Below, one piece after another: positions 42,372 through 51,028 of a DNA stretch of 64,000 bases. The stretch's first letter is position 1; every line of letters begins with the position of its first letter. The notes beneath the pieces are model-generated. The model saw only the letters and a list, made by a program, of their open reading frames with translations. It did not search any database and was not told where the DNA came from. Position numbers and translations under genes: made by a program. The stretch is from Dehalococcoidales bacterium. Lineage in GTDB: Bacteria; Chloroflexota; Dehalococcoidia; Dehalococcoidales; RBG-16-60-22. The stretch covers positions 1-64,000 of the forward strand of contig NZCW01000030.1 of assembly GCA_002688435.1 (NCBI GenBank), given 5' to 3'.

Positions 42372-43345
42372 TACCTTCTCCTAATTTGTGATAACGATGT
42401 CGTTGGTGGCATAATGTGTGATTTACGGCGTATAACCCTAACCCGCTTTCGTGGTCTGCCGATATACGTTTCCTGCATACGCATAGTGCCACGTTCTACG
42501 TGAGCTACCGTGATAGGCTTTGATGGTTTGTGGCGGGTAATATCCGCCCAGTTCTTATAGGGGAAGTCTATCCCCGCCACTTCGGCGGGTGTCTTATCGT
42601 CTAAGGCTGTGTGCGGTCTGAGATAGTTATAGTGGACAAGCCAGCCATCGATGAAGTCTATCGCCGTCTCAATGTTCTTTAATCCCCTCATTACCTTTGT
42701 GCGTTGCTTCAAAGTTTCATGGAAGCGTTCTATCTTCTGGGTATTATCCTCAGCCCTTGCTATGCCACCTTGCCGATGCTCGGTATCTTTGCCATAACGC
42801 ACGTCTAGGTATGATGCCAGTTTATCCGTTATCACGGTAGCAGGCTCTTTGCCCGCCGTCTGAACGGCTCTGTCGTATAGCATCTGGGCATCACGGGTTG
42901 TCCTGCTTCGTGATATGCGGGTTGCCAGTAAAAACCTGGTCTTATCGTCTATTATGTCCCATAGCCAGACATTCTGCCCATCTATCTCCAAAACGGTCTC
43001 ATCGGCAATCCAAGTATCACCTATCTTTTTAGGCTGATAACCCTTAATACTATCCGTAGCATACTGGGTATATTTCATTATCCATTCGTATATCGTGGCA
43101 GTTGAAGGCATATTGCCATATTCCTGCTGTAAGTTCCTGCGGATTGCCTTAATGCTCATACCTTCGTAATACATATTGAGTGCCGATGATACTTGATTAG
43201 CGGGAGTTTTCATATGGAATAGGGTGTCATCGGCCTTAAACTTACGCTTACATACTTTGCACCAGTAACGCTGAACGCCTTTGTAAGTGCCGAATTTTAC
43301 CACGCCTTCGTTATCACAATGTGGGCATCTTATTTCATTCTCCAT
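42371..43345 (-). CDS. IS6-like DDE transposase
   Basis: 324 residues. An N-terminal zinc ribbon (CPHCDNEGVVKFGTYKGVQRYWCKVC) and an HTH region (SSALNMYYEGMSIKAIRRNLQQEYG) precede the DDE catalytic domain. The acidic residues are in WIADETVLEIDG, VITDKLASYLDV and IERFHETLKQRTK, with NYLRPHTALDDKTPAE after them. Start ATG 43345 with GGAGGTAGG upstream. Complete and probably active. Confidence 0.92.
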   Translation of the reverse strand: MENEIRCPHCDNEGVVKFGTYKGVQRYWCKVCKRKFKADDTLFHMKTPANQVSSALNMYYEGMSIKAIRRNLQQEYGNMPSTATIYEWIMKYTQYATDSIKGYQPKKIGDTWIADETVLEIDGQNVWLWDIIDDKTRFLLATRISRSRTTRDAQMLYDRAVQTAGKEPATVITDKLASYLDVRYGKDTEHRQGGIARAEDNTQKIERFHETLKQRTKVMRGLKNIETAIDFIDGWLVHYNYLRPHTALDDKTPAEVAGIDFPYKNWADITRHKPSKPITVAHVERGTMRMQETYIGRPRKRVRVIRRKSHIMPPTTSLSQIRRR

Positions 43346-43377
43346 TTCCTACCTCCAGTCCATAGGTTAAACTATTT

Positions 43378-43399
43378 TCAACCAAATGCAAATAATACC
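43378..43399 (-). repeat. Right terminal inverted repeat of the IS
   Basis: 22 bp, perfect complement of the left end. Confidence 0.9.
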
Positions 43400-43407
43400 T
43401 TAAGAAA
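43400..43407. repeat. Target-site duplication, right copy
   Basis: TTAAGAAA. Its complement supplies the last codon and TAA stop of yggT, so the insertion left that gene intact. Confidence 0.9.
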
Positions 43408-43639
43408 GCAATCTGGTAATTACCTGAAGCAGGATGATGGCTACCATCGGGGTGAGGTCAAACGTGCCGGTTCGAGGGATAATGCGGCGTAGTGGTGCCA
43501 GAATTGGCTCGGTGATTCTATCCAGAATATAGGTCGGCGTGTTGGGGCTGGTCTGAAACCAGGACAGGATAACCCGGAGAAAAATAGCGATGGTGAGCAC
43601 TTCGCATAGAATACCGATAAATTTGAACAGGAATTCCAT
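43400..43639 (-). CDS. YggT family membrane protein
   Basis: 79 residues with two hydrophobic segments (LFKFIGILCEVLTIAIFLRVILSWF and LTPMVAIILLQVITRLL) separated by the family loop DRITEPILAPLRRIIPRTGTFDLTP. YggT proteins are often encoded next to proC and cell-division genes; their role is in osmotic tolerance or division. The stop codon is created by the IS target site. proC lies two bases upstream. Confidence 0.92.
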   Translation of the reverse strand: MEFLFKFIGILCEVLTIAIFLRVILSWFQTSPNTPTYILDRITEPILAPLRRIIPRTGTFDLTPMVAIILLQVITRLLS

Positions 43640-43641
43640 CG

Positions 43642-44445
43642 TTAGTTGCCTGCCAGTTCCCGGGATCGATGGTAGGCCGCGCTGACCGCCTGCTTGACTA
43701 GGTTGGTGAGGCCACCCTTTTCAAACTGGAGCATGGCGGCGGCCGTGGTGCCTCCGGGAGAGGTAACCAGGCGGCGCAACTCGGACGGTGGTTTACCCGA
43801 TTTGCGGAGAAGGTGGGCTGAGCCCAGCATGGTCTGGAGTACCAACTCGGCGGCCACCTCGCGGGTCAGGCCGATGTCCATGGCCGACTCCACCAGCGAT
43901 TCAATGAAGAGAAAGAAATAAGCCGGCCCACTGCCGCTCACCGCGGTGGCCATATCAAGATATTTTTCTTCATCGACATAGATTTCCCGGCCCATAGCAC
44001 TAAGGATAGAGCCGGTCCGTTCTTTCTGCGTTGTCGTTACTTCCGAAGTGGCCGTCCACACGCTCATGCCTTCACCAATCTGGGCGGGAGTATTGGGCAT
44101 GACCCGGACTACCGAGCGGTGGTTGAGTCCTTGACATAATGTTTCAAGTCTAGCGCCGGCGATGATGGACAGGACCAGCTGTTCGGGTTTTAGCTGGTCG
44201 CTGATTTCGGTCATTGGCTCGGTTAAATTCTGTGGCTTAACGGCTAGGACGACGATATCGCTTTGGTTCACCGCCTGTCGGTTGTTTTCCGTAACCGCCA
44301 CCCTGTACTTCTGTGCTAGGTGATTGCGGCGGGTATCGCTGACATCGCTGATACAGGTCTCCTGGACCGTGGTCAGTCCTTTGCCCAGAACGGCGGACAG
44401 CATAGCTTCCCCCATCGCCCCGCCACCAATAAAGGTTATTTTCAT
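43642..44445 (-). CDS. proC: Pyrroline-5-carboxylate reductase
   Basis: Last step of proline synthesis. 267 residues: Rossmann motif ITFIGGGAMGEAMLSAVL, VVLAVKPQNL, VRVMPNTPAQIGEGMSVW, and the C-terminal dimerisation domain with DMATAVSGSGPAYFFLFIESL and SPGGTTAAAMLQFEKGGL. Full length. Lies 22 bases downstream of leuS, so leuS-proC-yggT may be one transcript. Confidence 0.96.
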   Translation of the reverse strand: MKITFIGGGAMGEAMLSAVLGKGLTTVQETCISDVSDTRRNHLAQKYRVAVTENNRQAVNQSDIVVLAVKPQNLTEPMTEISDQLKPEQLVLSIIAGARLETLCQGLNHRSVVRVMPNTPAQIGEGMSVWTATSEVTTTQKERTGSILSAMGREIYVDEEKYLDMATAVSGSGPAYFFLFIESLVESAMDIGLTREVAAELVLQTMLGSAHLLRKSGKPPSELRRLVTSPGGTTAAAMLQFEKGGLTNLVKQAVSAAYHRSRELAGN

Positions 44446-44467
44446 AGTAAGGCCGTCCTGATTTCTA

Positions 44468-46927
44468 TTACCTCATCACTAAGTTTACCAGCTTACCCGG
44501 GACATAGATTACTTTGGTCACCGTCTTGTCCGTCAGGTAGGGTTTTATTTTTGGTCTGTCCGGCGCCAGCTGTCTAGCTTCATCTTCGGTGATGGAAGCC
44601 GGTACCGTAATCCGGTCACGTACCTTGCCGTTGACCTGGACTACCAAGGTAATCTCTTCGTCTTTGGCCAGCGCCTCGTCCCATACCGGCCAGCTTTGAT
44701 TGTGTATACTGTACTCACGTCCGGTTTTCTGCCATAGCTCCTCAGTCAGGTGTGGAGTAGTAGGCGACAGGAGACGGAGCAGCGTGTCTATTGACTCCTC
44801 CCAGTCTAGGGTGGTCACCGCCTGTGCTTCTTTTACTTTGCCTAGGTAGTTGGTGAACTCCATGAGCGCTGCCACCATGGTGTTAAAGTGGAGTCTTCCC
44901 AAGTCTTCGGTTACTTTTTTTATCGTCTGGTGAGTGGTGCGGGATAGTTCCCGGGTTGCTTTCTGCTTGGTGTCAAGGTTGATCTTTTCCTGCGGGTGGT
45001 AGTTTCCCAGCACCAGGTTCCATATCCGGTTCAGCCAGCGGCTGATGCCGCTGATGCCGCTGTCATCCCATTCGCCACCCTGTTCCCAAGGTGCCAGGAA
45101 CATAAGGTAGGTGCGTATCGTATCCGCGCCCACCTCGGAGACGTAGTCATCAGGGGTAATCACGTTACCCCGCGATTTGCTCATCTTCTGCTTTTCGGCA
45201 ATAATAATCCCTTGGTTGAACATGTGCTGAAACGGCTCGTCGAAATCCACCAGTCCCATGTCTCGGATTGCCTTGGAGAAGAAGCGGGAATAGAGTAGGT
45301 GCATTACGGCATGCTCGGCGCCACCGGTATAGATGTCTATGGGCATCCAGTATTTCACCTTATTGGCGTCAAAGGCGGCGGTGTCGCAGCCGGGGCTGGT
45401 ATAGCGTAGGAAGTACCAGTTGGAGCACATAAAGGTGTCCATGGTGTCCGTTTCCCGTTTAGCCGGCGCCGAGCAGCGGGGGCAGGTAGTATTGACAAAC
45501 TGCTCGTGGTACTTGAGGGGGGACTCGCCGGTGGGCTTGAACTCAGCGTCTTCCGGCAGCAGCACCGGTAGGTCTTTCTCCGGGACAGGGACGATACCAC
45601 ACTTATCGCAGTAGACTATAGGTATCGGCGCGCCCCAGTAGCGTTGCCGGGAAATTAGCCAGTCGCGAAGTCGATAGGTTATGGCCCGCTTGCCCCAACC
45701 CTTCTCTTCCAGCCAGTCACAGACCGCCTCCATACCCTGCTGGTAGGGAAGGCCGTTAAACTGGTCCGAGTTTACCATAGTGCCCGGTCCGGTATAAGCT
45801 TCCGCTAGCTCTTCGTCGGACCAGTCGGGTGGGGCGATGACTACTGGTATTGGCAGGTTATATTTCCTGGCGAAGGTAAAGTCACGCTCGTCATGGGCCG
45901 GTACGCCCATGACCGCGCCGGTGCCGTAGCTCAGCAGCACGTAGTCCGCAATCCAGATGGGTACCTTTTCCCCGTTAAGTCGGTTGAGGCAGTAAGTGCC
46001 GATGAATACACCGTCTTTTTCTTTCTCCGTTGACAGCCGTTCAATTTCGCTCAGGCGTCTTGATTGAGCGATGTAGTCCTCAACCTCGGTCTTCTTATCC
46101 GGTGTTGCTAGCTTGGCCACCAGCGAGTGCTCCGGGGCCAGCACCATAAAGGTAACCCCGAAGGTGGTATCAGGGCGGGTGGTGAAGACCCTGATCTCTT
46201 TTTCTGCTGCGCTAGGGTGGTCTAGAGCAAAGGAAATCTCGGCACCCTGGCTCTTACCTATCCAGTTACGCTGCATTGTTTTTACCCGCTTCGACCAGAT
46301 GGTGTCTTTGTATTCTAGAAGCTCGTCGGCGTATTTGGTAATACGGAAGAACCACTGCTCTAGGTCTCGCTGACTTACCGTGGCGCCGCAGCGCTCGCAG
46401 AAGCCACCGTCCAGCACCTGTTCGTTGGCCAGTACTGTCTGGCAGCGGGGACACCAGTTGACCGGAGCTTTGCCTCGGTAGGCCAGACCGGCCTCATAGA
46501 GTTTCAGGAAAAACCACTCGGTCCACTTGTAATAGTCCGGTAGGCAGGTGACTACTTCTCGGCTCCAGTCATAGATGGCGCCGATGCTTCTGAGCTGTCG
46601 GCGCATGTTATCTACGTTCTGCATTGTCCAGATGAAAGGGTGAATGCTGCGCTTGATGGCGGCGTTCTCGGCGGGTAGGCCGAAAGCATCAAACCCCATC
46701 GGGTGAAGCACATTGTAACCCTGCATTCGCTTGAAGCGGGCGTGGACATCGGCCGGGGCCATGGCGTACCAGTGCCCGATGTGGAGGTCACCCGAGGTGT
46801 AGGGGAACATGGTCAGGGCATAGAACTTGGGCCTAGGGTCATCATCCTTGACCTGGTACAGTTGGTCATCGGCCCATTTCTGCTGCCATTTCGGCTCTAT
46901 GGCCTGAGGATTATAATCAACTGTCAT
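44468..46927 (-). CDS. leuS: Leucyl-tRNA synthetase
   Basis: Charges tRNA-Leu. 819 residues, bacterial type. Class I motif HIGH is in SGDLHIGHWYAMAP (about 45-58), the CP1 editing domain spans about 220-420 (TTRPDTTFGVTFMVLAPEH and GVPAHDERDF), zinc-type cysteines appear in NWCPRCQTVLANEQ and TCPRCSAPAKRE, and KMSKSRGNV is at about 607. The C-terminal anticodon and VQVNGKVRDRITVP domains are complete. ATG 46927 has GGAG seven bases upstream. Confidence 0.97.
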   Translation of the reverse strand: MTVDYNPQAIEPKWQQKWADDQLYQVKDDDPRPKFYALTMFPYTSGDLHIGHWYAMAPADVHARFKRMQGYNVLHPMGFDAFGLPAENAAIKRSIHPFIWTMQNVDNMRRQLRSIGAIYDWSREVVTCLPDYYKWTEWFFLKLYEAGLAYRGKAPVNWCPRCQTVLANEQVLDGGFCERCGATVSQRDLEQWFFRITKYADELLEYKDTIWSKRVKTMQRNWIGKSQGAEISFALDHPSAAEKEIRVFTTRPDTTFGVTFMVLAPEHSLVAKLATPDKKTEVEDYIAQSRRLSEIERLSTEKEKDGVFIGTYCLNRLNGEKVPIWIADYVLLSYGTGAVMGVPAHDERDFTFARKYNLPIPVVIAPPDWSDEELAEAYTGPGTMVNSDQFNGLPYQQGMEAVCDWLEEKGWGKRAITYRLRDWLISRQRYWGAPIPIVYCDKCGIVPVPEKDLPVLLPEDAEFKPTGESPLKYHEQFVNTTCPRCSAPAKRETDTMDTFMCSNWYFLRYTSPGCDTAAFDANKVKYWMPIDIYTGGAEHAVMHLLYSRFFSKAIRDMGLVDFDEPFQHMFNQGIIIAEKQKMSKSRGNVITPDDYVSEVGADTIRTYLMFLAPWEQGGEWDDSGISGISRWLNRIWNLVLGNYHPQEKINLDTKQKATRELSRTTHQTIKKVTEDLGRLHFNTMVAALMEFTNYLGKVKEAQAVTTLDWEESIDTLLRLLSPTTPHLTEELWQKTGREYSIHNQSWPVWDEALAKDEEITLVVQVNGKVRDRITVPASITEDEARQLAPDRPKIKPYLTDKTVTKVIYVPGKLVNLVMR

Positions 46928-47010
46928 CCAAGTTCTCCGTCTGAAGAAAAGTTTTTGCGCCGTTGCGGTCTGAAGGTGACCACCTGTATTCCATCAGTGG
47001 TCCACAGGGT

Positions 47011-47040
47011 AGTCTAACTTAATTTGTCGAGGCTCGTCAA
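47011..47040 (-). promoter_or_regulatory. Probable leuS promoter
   Basis: On the minus strand TTGACG (47040-47035), 18-base spacer, TAGACT (47016-47011). The leader of about 77 bases contains GTGGACCAC and GTGGTCAC segments that could pair imperfectly. No T-box motif was recognised. Confidence 0.4.
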
Positions 47041-47115
47041 TAAAGATGGTGTCCGTTAAGCCTAGGAGGCGTGAGACCGCCGTTATACCCTGCCGGTCAC
47101 CTGTCCGGCGCTAGG

Positions 47116-47166
47116 TAAAAAAGCAGAAAGGCTGGACACCACTTTGGGTAAATATCCAGCCTTTCT
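47116..47166 (-). terminator. Rho-independent terminator of the DUF5679 gene
   Basis: A perfect 12-bp stem AGAAAGGCTGGA / TCCAGCCTTTCT (47125-47136 and 47155-47166) followed on the minus strand by GCTTTTTT. It begins 35 bases after the stop codon of the small gene. Confidence 0.85.
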
Positions 47167-47200
47167 GATAGGTTGGCTGCTTATATCTAATAAGAACTGG

Positions 47201-47341
47201 TTAGCTCTTACCTATGCGAAACATCTTGGTGCTGCAGTTGGGGCAGACACCCTGCGCTGCTGGTTTGCCATTTTTCATCGTGATGGACTTGGCATCCTTC
47301 ATCTCGCGCTTGGTACGGCACTTCACACAGTATGCTTGCAT
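47201..47341 (-). CDS. Small zinc-ribbon protein, DUF5679-like
   Basis: 46 residues, missed by the ORF track because it is short. Reads MQAYCVKCRTKREMKDAKSI, then TMKNGKPAAQGVCPNCSTKM and FRIGKS. The two CxxC pairs and the TMKNGxPAxxGxCPxCGTKxFRIG pattern are those of DUF5679, related to zinc ribbons of topoisomerase or ribosomal type. AAGGAGGT lies seven bases before the ATG and a strong terminator follows, so the gene is a separate well-expressed unit. Function unknown. Confidence 0.85.
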   Translation of the reverse strand: MQAYCVKCRTKREMKDAKSITMKNGKPAAQGVCPNCSTKMFRIGKS

Positions 47342-47577
47342 TGCTTACCTCCTTCTTCTTTATTTGAGTTTAGCTAGGTAGGTTAGTAGCAAGGATAAAC
47401 TATTCCTTCGCTAATGTCAAGAGCCGAAAGGGTTAAAATAGTAAAAAGTATACTAGTTCTTGTGGCCCCTTTTGTCTTTTTAGTTTGGACTTTTCGACGA
47501 CTGTCCTGAGTTGTTTTATCGACCGGCCTGATTTGAATCGGTTCAGGTTAACAAAATCTCTGGTCCGGTTCATTGGC

Positions 47578-47792
47578 TTACTTCCTTTTGTCGGCTAAGG
47601 TGAAGATGTAAATTATGGGCAGTATGCCCAGCGTACTGAAGATGAACAGCACGATGAACCAGGTCAGATGACCGTTTCGGTCGGGCCCCGCCACAGAGTA
47701 ATTCTTTTCCATGCCATTGACCACATCATGGTCAGAGAGATGGCTAGCCAGAGTAAACCGGTAGGATATGGGTATATCCAGTTAAACGGCAT
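47578..47792 (-). pseudogene. Small membrane protein (PLDc_N/DUF5652-like), frameshifted
   Basis: From ATG 47792 (AGGAGG five bases upstream) the frame reads MPFNWIYPYPTGLLWLAISL, TMMWSMAWKRITLW and stops soon after. The homologous continuation, RNGHLTWFIVLFIFSTLGIL and PIIYIFTLADKRK, is in the -1 frame and ends with TAA at 47578. The switch falls in or near CGGGGCCCGACC. The total of 215 bases is one short of a whole number of codons. A one-base deletion is the simplest cause; a sequencing error or programmed -1 shift cannot be excluded. Confidence 0.6.
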
Positions 47793-47895
47793 TTTTACCT
47801 CCTGCTAATCATGGCTTCTGACGGTGATGGCATAACCATCTGTTATGATAATTATACATCGTGGCGCCACGAGTCAAGTAGGGTAGTTTGGCATA

Positions 47896-47925
47896 TTGCC
47901 CGTCGTAGGCCGTATCGTCTATAAT
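47896..47925 (+). promoter_or_regulatory. Promoter of the methyltransferase pseudogene
   Basis: TTGCCC (47896-47901), 18-base spacer, TATAAT (47920-47925), eleven bases before a GTG start. Confidence 0.5.
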
Positions 47926-47935
47926 GCAATGGAGA

Positions 47936-48426
47936 GTGAACGTAATTAATTTTATTCTGATAACCTCGGGGGTGTTTTTCTTATTTCAGGTATTAATTCG
48001 TATCATCAGGAAGCTTTATCATCTCCCAGCTCCGGCTTTCATTGGTTCATTCTTGGATAGCGATGCCCGGCGATGTTACGCCAGATAAAGCGTAAATTAT
48101 CTCGGCCGGAGAACCAGAATATAGTCAATATTAAGATAAGACAGGCCAGCGCTTGTGGGCTGCCGTTTGAGGGCGGGTCTCTTGATCTAATCTACATGGT
48201 AACGGTACTGCCGGAAATTCCAGATAGAGATAGCGCCCTGCGGGAAGTGAAAAGAGTATTGAAGGCCGGCGGTATCTTGGCGGTGACCGAGTTTCAGCTT
48301 GACCCGGATTATCCTCTGCGTTCGACTACTATCAGGATATGCCGGAGTGAAGGATTTGTTCTGGATGGTAACTCCGGTAATTTGTGGGACTATACCGTAA
48401 GATTTAAGAAACCGCTGGTAGCGTAG
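47936..48426 (+). pseudogene. Class I SAM-dependent methyltransferase (UbiE-like), internally deleted
   Basis: From GTG 47936 the frame encodes a membrane-anchor-like start (VINFILITSGVFFLFQVLIR) and LPAPAFIGSFLDSDARR, then meets a stop at about 48087. In another frame (ATG 48073) the rest of a methyltransferase follows: LPFEGGSLDLIYMVTVLPEI and LREVKRVLKAGGILAVTEF. The roughly 50-residue segment with the SAM-binding motif I (VLExGxGxG) is missing. An internal deletion with frame change best explains this. The 117-residue downstream ORF could not bind SAM normally. Confidence 0.65.
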
Positions 48427-48490
48427 CCAGTTAATAGCTAGCGGCGAAGGCCGCGTATTTATTAAATTTGCTCGTGGGGAAAATATATCA

Positions 48491-49753
48491 TTGTTTTTGT
48501 CTTCAGGGCTTAAAGATAAACTATATTATGGCTGGGTGATGGTCTTCGCTTTCTGGGTAATTGGTATTACCCTTTACGGGATACACTTTTCTTTCGGTGT
48601 CTTCTTCAAATCTATCGAGAGTGAGTTTGGCTTGACCCGGGCGGTAACCTCCGTAATTTTATCGGCTAATATGATAATTGCCGGGGTATGCTCTTTTTTT
48701 GCCGGCTGGGCTCTGGAGCGGTATGGGCCGAGAATCGTTCTCCTCCTTATGGGCCTGTTTACCGGCCTGAGTCTGTTACTCACCAGCCAAGCTGATGCTT
48801 TCTGGCAGCTATTCTTGACCCATGGTATGTTACTGGCCATGGGAACTGGCCCTCTGTTTGTCGTGTCAATGGCAGCCGTCTCCAGATGGTTTGATAAGAA
48901 GCGGACTTTGGCTCTGGGTGTTTCCAGTTCCGGACTCGGACTGGGGCCGCTGGTGATGGCGCCGTTTGCCACCTACCTTATTAGTAACTTTGATTGGCGC
49001 ACGGCGTATATCGTAATCGGAATTATTGCTTGGTTGGTTGTGATGCCTCTATCCCGGCTCCTGAAGAGAGACCCGTATGAAACAGGCGTACTGCCTGACG
49101 GGGTGAAAACCTCTTTGGAAAATATCGGAGATGACCATATCCCATCAGTTGGCTTTTCTTTTTTGCAGGCGCTTCAGACTAAAAGCTTCTGGCTATTTAT
49201 AGTTACCTGGTTCCTTTATGCTTCTAATATCTTTTTAGTGATGACCCATCTGGTGCCTCATGCCACCGATATCGGATTTTCGGCGGTGCAGGCGGCGACT
49301 ATCCTTAGTTTGATAGGTGCCGCCGTTGTTGCCGGCAGGATACTGATGAGTGTTACTGCCGACCGGATAGGTAAAAAAGTAACTGTCGTCATCTGCGTCT
49401 TGCTTCAGGCGGGGGCCATGATCTGGCTGATGTGGGCGCAGGACTTATGGATGCTCTATCTGTTTGCCTTGGTTTATGGTTTTGCCTTTGGTGGTGTGAG
49501 CCCGGCGATGGCCGCCTTGGTTGGCGATACTTTTGGCTTGGGTAGGCTCGGTTCGATATTGGGTATTCTGGAAGTTGGTTTTGGTGTCGGGGCGGCTGTC
49601 GGTCCGGTGGTGGGCGGACTCATTTTTGATATTAACCACAGCTACTTTGTGGCGTTCTTGTTGGGAGCGGTGGCGATGTTCGCGGTCGCTTTGTTTGTCA
49701 CCCTAATCAGGCGGGAAATGAAAGGGAATTCGGTTAATGCGGTGAGTCGGTAA
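48491..49753 (+). CDS. MFS transporter, oxalate/formate-antiporter-like, copy 1
   Basis: 420 residues, twelve hydrophobic segments. YYGWVMVFAFWVIGITLYGI leads into IHFSFGVFFKSIESEFGLTR, the usual opening of the OFA/monocarboxylate group. The inter-TM motif is WALERYGPRIVLLLMGL, and TADRIGKKVTVVI follows segment 8. The start is TTG 48491 with no clear Shine-Dalgarno sequence. A close paralog lies immediately downstream in tandem, its ATG directly after this stop. A more distant relative is at 61.5 kb. The substrate is likely a small organic anion, not determinable here. Confidence 0.85.
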   Translation: MFLSSGLKDKLYYGWVMVFAFWVIGITLYGIHFSFGVFFKSIESEFGLTRAVTSVILSANMIIAGVCSFFAGWALERYGPRIVLLLMGLFTGLSLLLTSQADAFWQLFLTHGMLLAMGTGPLFVVSMAAVSRWFDKKRTLALGVSSSGLGLGPLVMAPFATYLISNFDWRTAYIVIGIIAWLVVMPLSRLLKRDPYETGVLPDGVKTSLENIGDDHIPSVGFSFLQALQTKSFWLFIVTWFLYASNIFLVMTHLVPHATDIGFSAVQAATILSLIGAAVVAGRILMSVTADRIGKKVTVVICVLLQAGAMIWLMWAQDLWMLYLFALVYGFAFGGVSPAMAALVGDTFGLGRLGSILGILEVGFGVGAAVGPVVGGLIFDINHSYFVAFLLGAVAMFAVALFVTLIRREMKGNSVNAVSR

Positions 49754-51004
49754 ATGATTCCGTCAGGACGTAAGGATAGGCAATTTTATGGTTGGGTGGT
49801 GGTGGCTACTTTCTTTATCGCGGGCACCGCTATCTGAGGGATACGCTATACTTTTGGTGTCTTCTTTAAGTCGATAGAGGGGGAGTTTGGTCTGACGCGA
49901 GCGGCTACTTCCTCAATTTTCTCCGCCCAGATGGTGCTTGGCATGGTGTTTACTATCGTGGGTGGCTGGGCTCTGGACAAATACGGACCGAGGCTTATTC
50001 TATTCCTGATGGGTCTATTTACCGGTCTTGGTCTGGTATTGACCGGCCAGGCTGGCGCTTTGTGGCAATTGTTCCTGACTTACAGCCTGTTTTTGGCTAT
50101 GGGTACCAGCATCATTTTTGTGGTGGTGATGACAACTGTCTCTCGGTGGTTTGATCGGAGACGAGGACTAGCCCTAGGCGTGGCTAGTTGCGGGGCCGGC
50201 TTGGGACCGGTGGTTACAGCACCTTTGGCCACTTACTTGATTGGGGAGTTTAATTGGCACACCGCATTTGTCATCATCGGGCTGATTACCTGGCTGGTGG
50301 TGGTTCCTTTGTCCCGGCTTTCGAAAAGGGACCCGTATGAAATCGGCGCTTTGCCCGATGGGGCGAAAGTACCTTCTGAATATGCCGGGCATAAACGTGT
50401 CCCAACGGCCGGCCTTTCCTTGTCGCAGGTATTTCGGACCAGAAGTTTCTGGCTGATTATACTTGTCTTCCTGTTTTTTGCGTTTAGTTTCTTCTTGGTG
50501 GTGACTCACTTGGTGCCTCATGCCACGGATATCGGTTTTTCTGCGGTGGAGGCAGCGACTGTCCTCAGCCTGACTGGTGGGGCGACTATCGTCGGTAGGC
50601 TGCTACTAGGGACGGTTTCCGATAAGATAGGTAGAAAAGCGGCGGCCGTTACCTGTGCTCTGCTGCATGTTGGGGCTATGGTCTGGCTGCTCTGGGTGCG
50701 GGACTTATGGATGTTCTATCGTTTTGCCTTGGCTTTTGGTTTCTCCTGGGGTGGTATGTGACCGACGATGGCGGCGCTGATTGGGGACACTTTTGGTCTG
50801 AGTAGACTTGGCGCGATATTGGGGGTGCTAGATGCTGGTTTTAACGCTGGCGCAGCCATTGGTCCGTATATCGGCGGGCTTATTTTTGACGTTAGCCGCA
50901 GCTACTCTCTGGCTTTCTCGCTGGGGGTGGCGGTAACGCTGCTCTCAACTTTGTTTATCGCGCTAATAAAGCGGGAAACAGATAGAAGTCCGGACGATGG
51001 ATGA
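49754..51004 (+). pseudogene. MFS transporter copy 2, two in-frame TGA codons
   Basis: A tandem duplicate of the previous gene. From ATG 49754 to TGA 51002-51004 there are 417 codons in one unbroken frame except for TGA at 49835-49837 and 50759-50761. The first falls in TAI*GIRYTFGVFF (copy 1 has LYGIHFSFGVFF). The second falls in SWGGM*PTMAALIGDTFG (copy 1 has AFGGVSPAMAALVGDTFG). The remainder is well conserved, with no frameshift or TAA/TAG. A recent pseudogene is the default reading because TGA ends many other genes here, including this one. Confidence 0.75.
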
Positions 51005-51028
51005 GGCCGGTCTTATTATCTCGGTCAA

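Larger units (their letters stand above)
42033..43399. mobile_element. IS6-like insertion sequence, 1367 bp
   Basis: Bounded by perfect 22-bp terminal inverted repeats (GGTATTATTTGCATTTGGTT plus GA) at 42033-42054 and 43378-43399, and flanked by the 8-bp direct repeat TTAAGAAA. An 8-bp duplication and ends beginning GG fit the IS6 family. It contains one DDE transposase gene and about 310 bases of extra sequence with small membrane-protein ORFs. The intact ends, target duplication and intact transposase suggest a recent insertion. Confidence 0.92.

Noticed and set aside
46928-47004. T-box riboswitch in the leuS leader
   Set aside because: An AGGTGGTCACC segment recalls the T-box bulge but the conserved GGTACCGCG and terminator are missing.
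49754-51004. Selenocysteine or genome-wide TGA recoding
   Set aside because: TGA terminates proS, rsmD, the DUF6125-like gene and this gene itself, and MFS carriers have no reason to carry selenocysteine.
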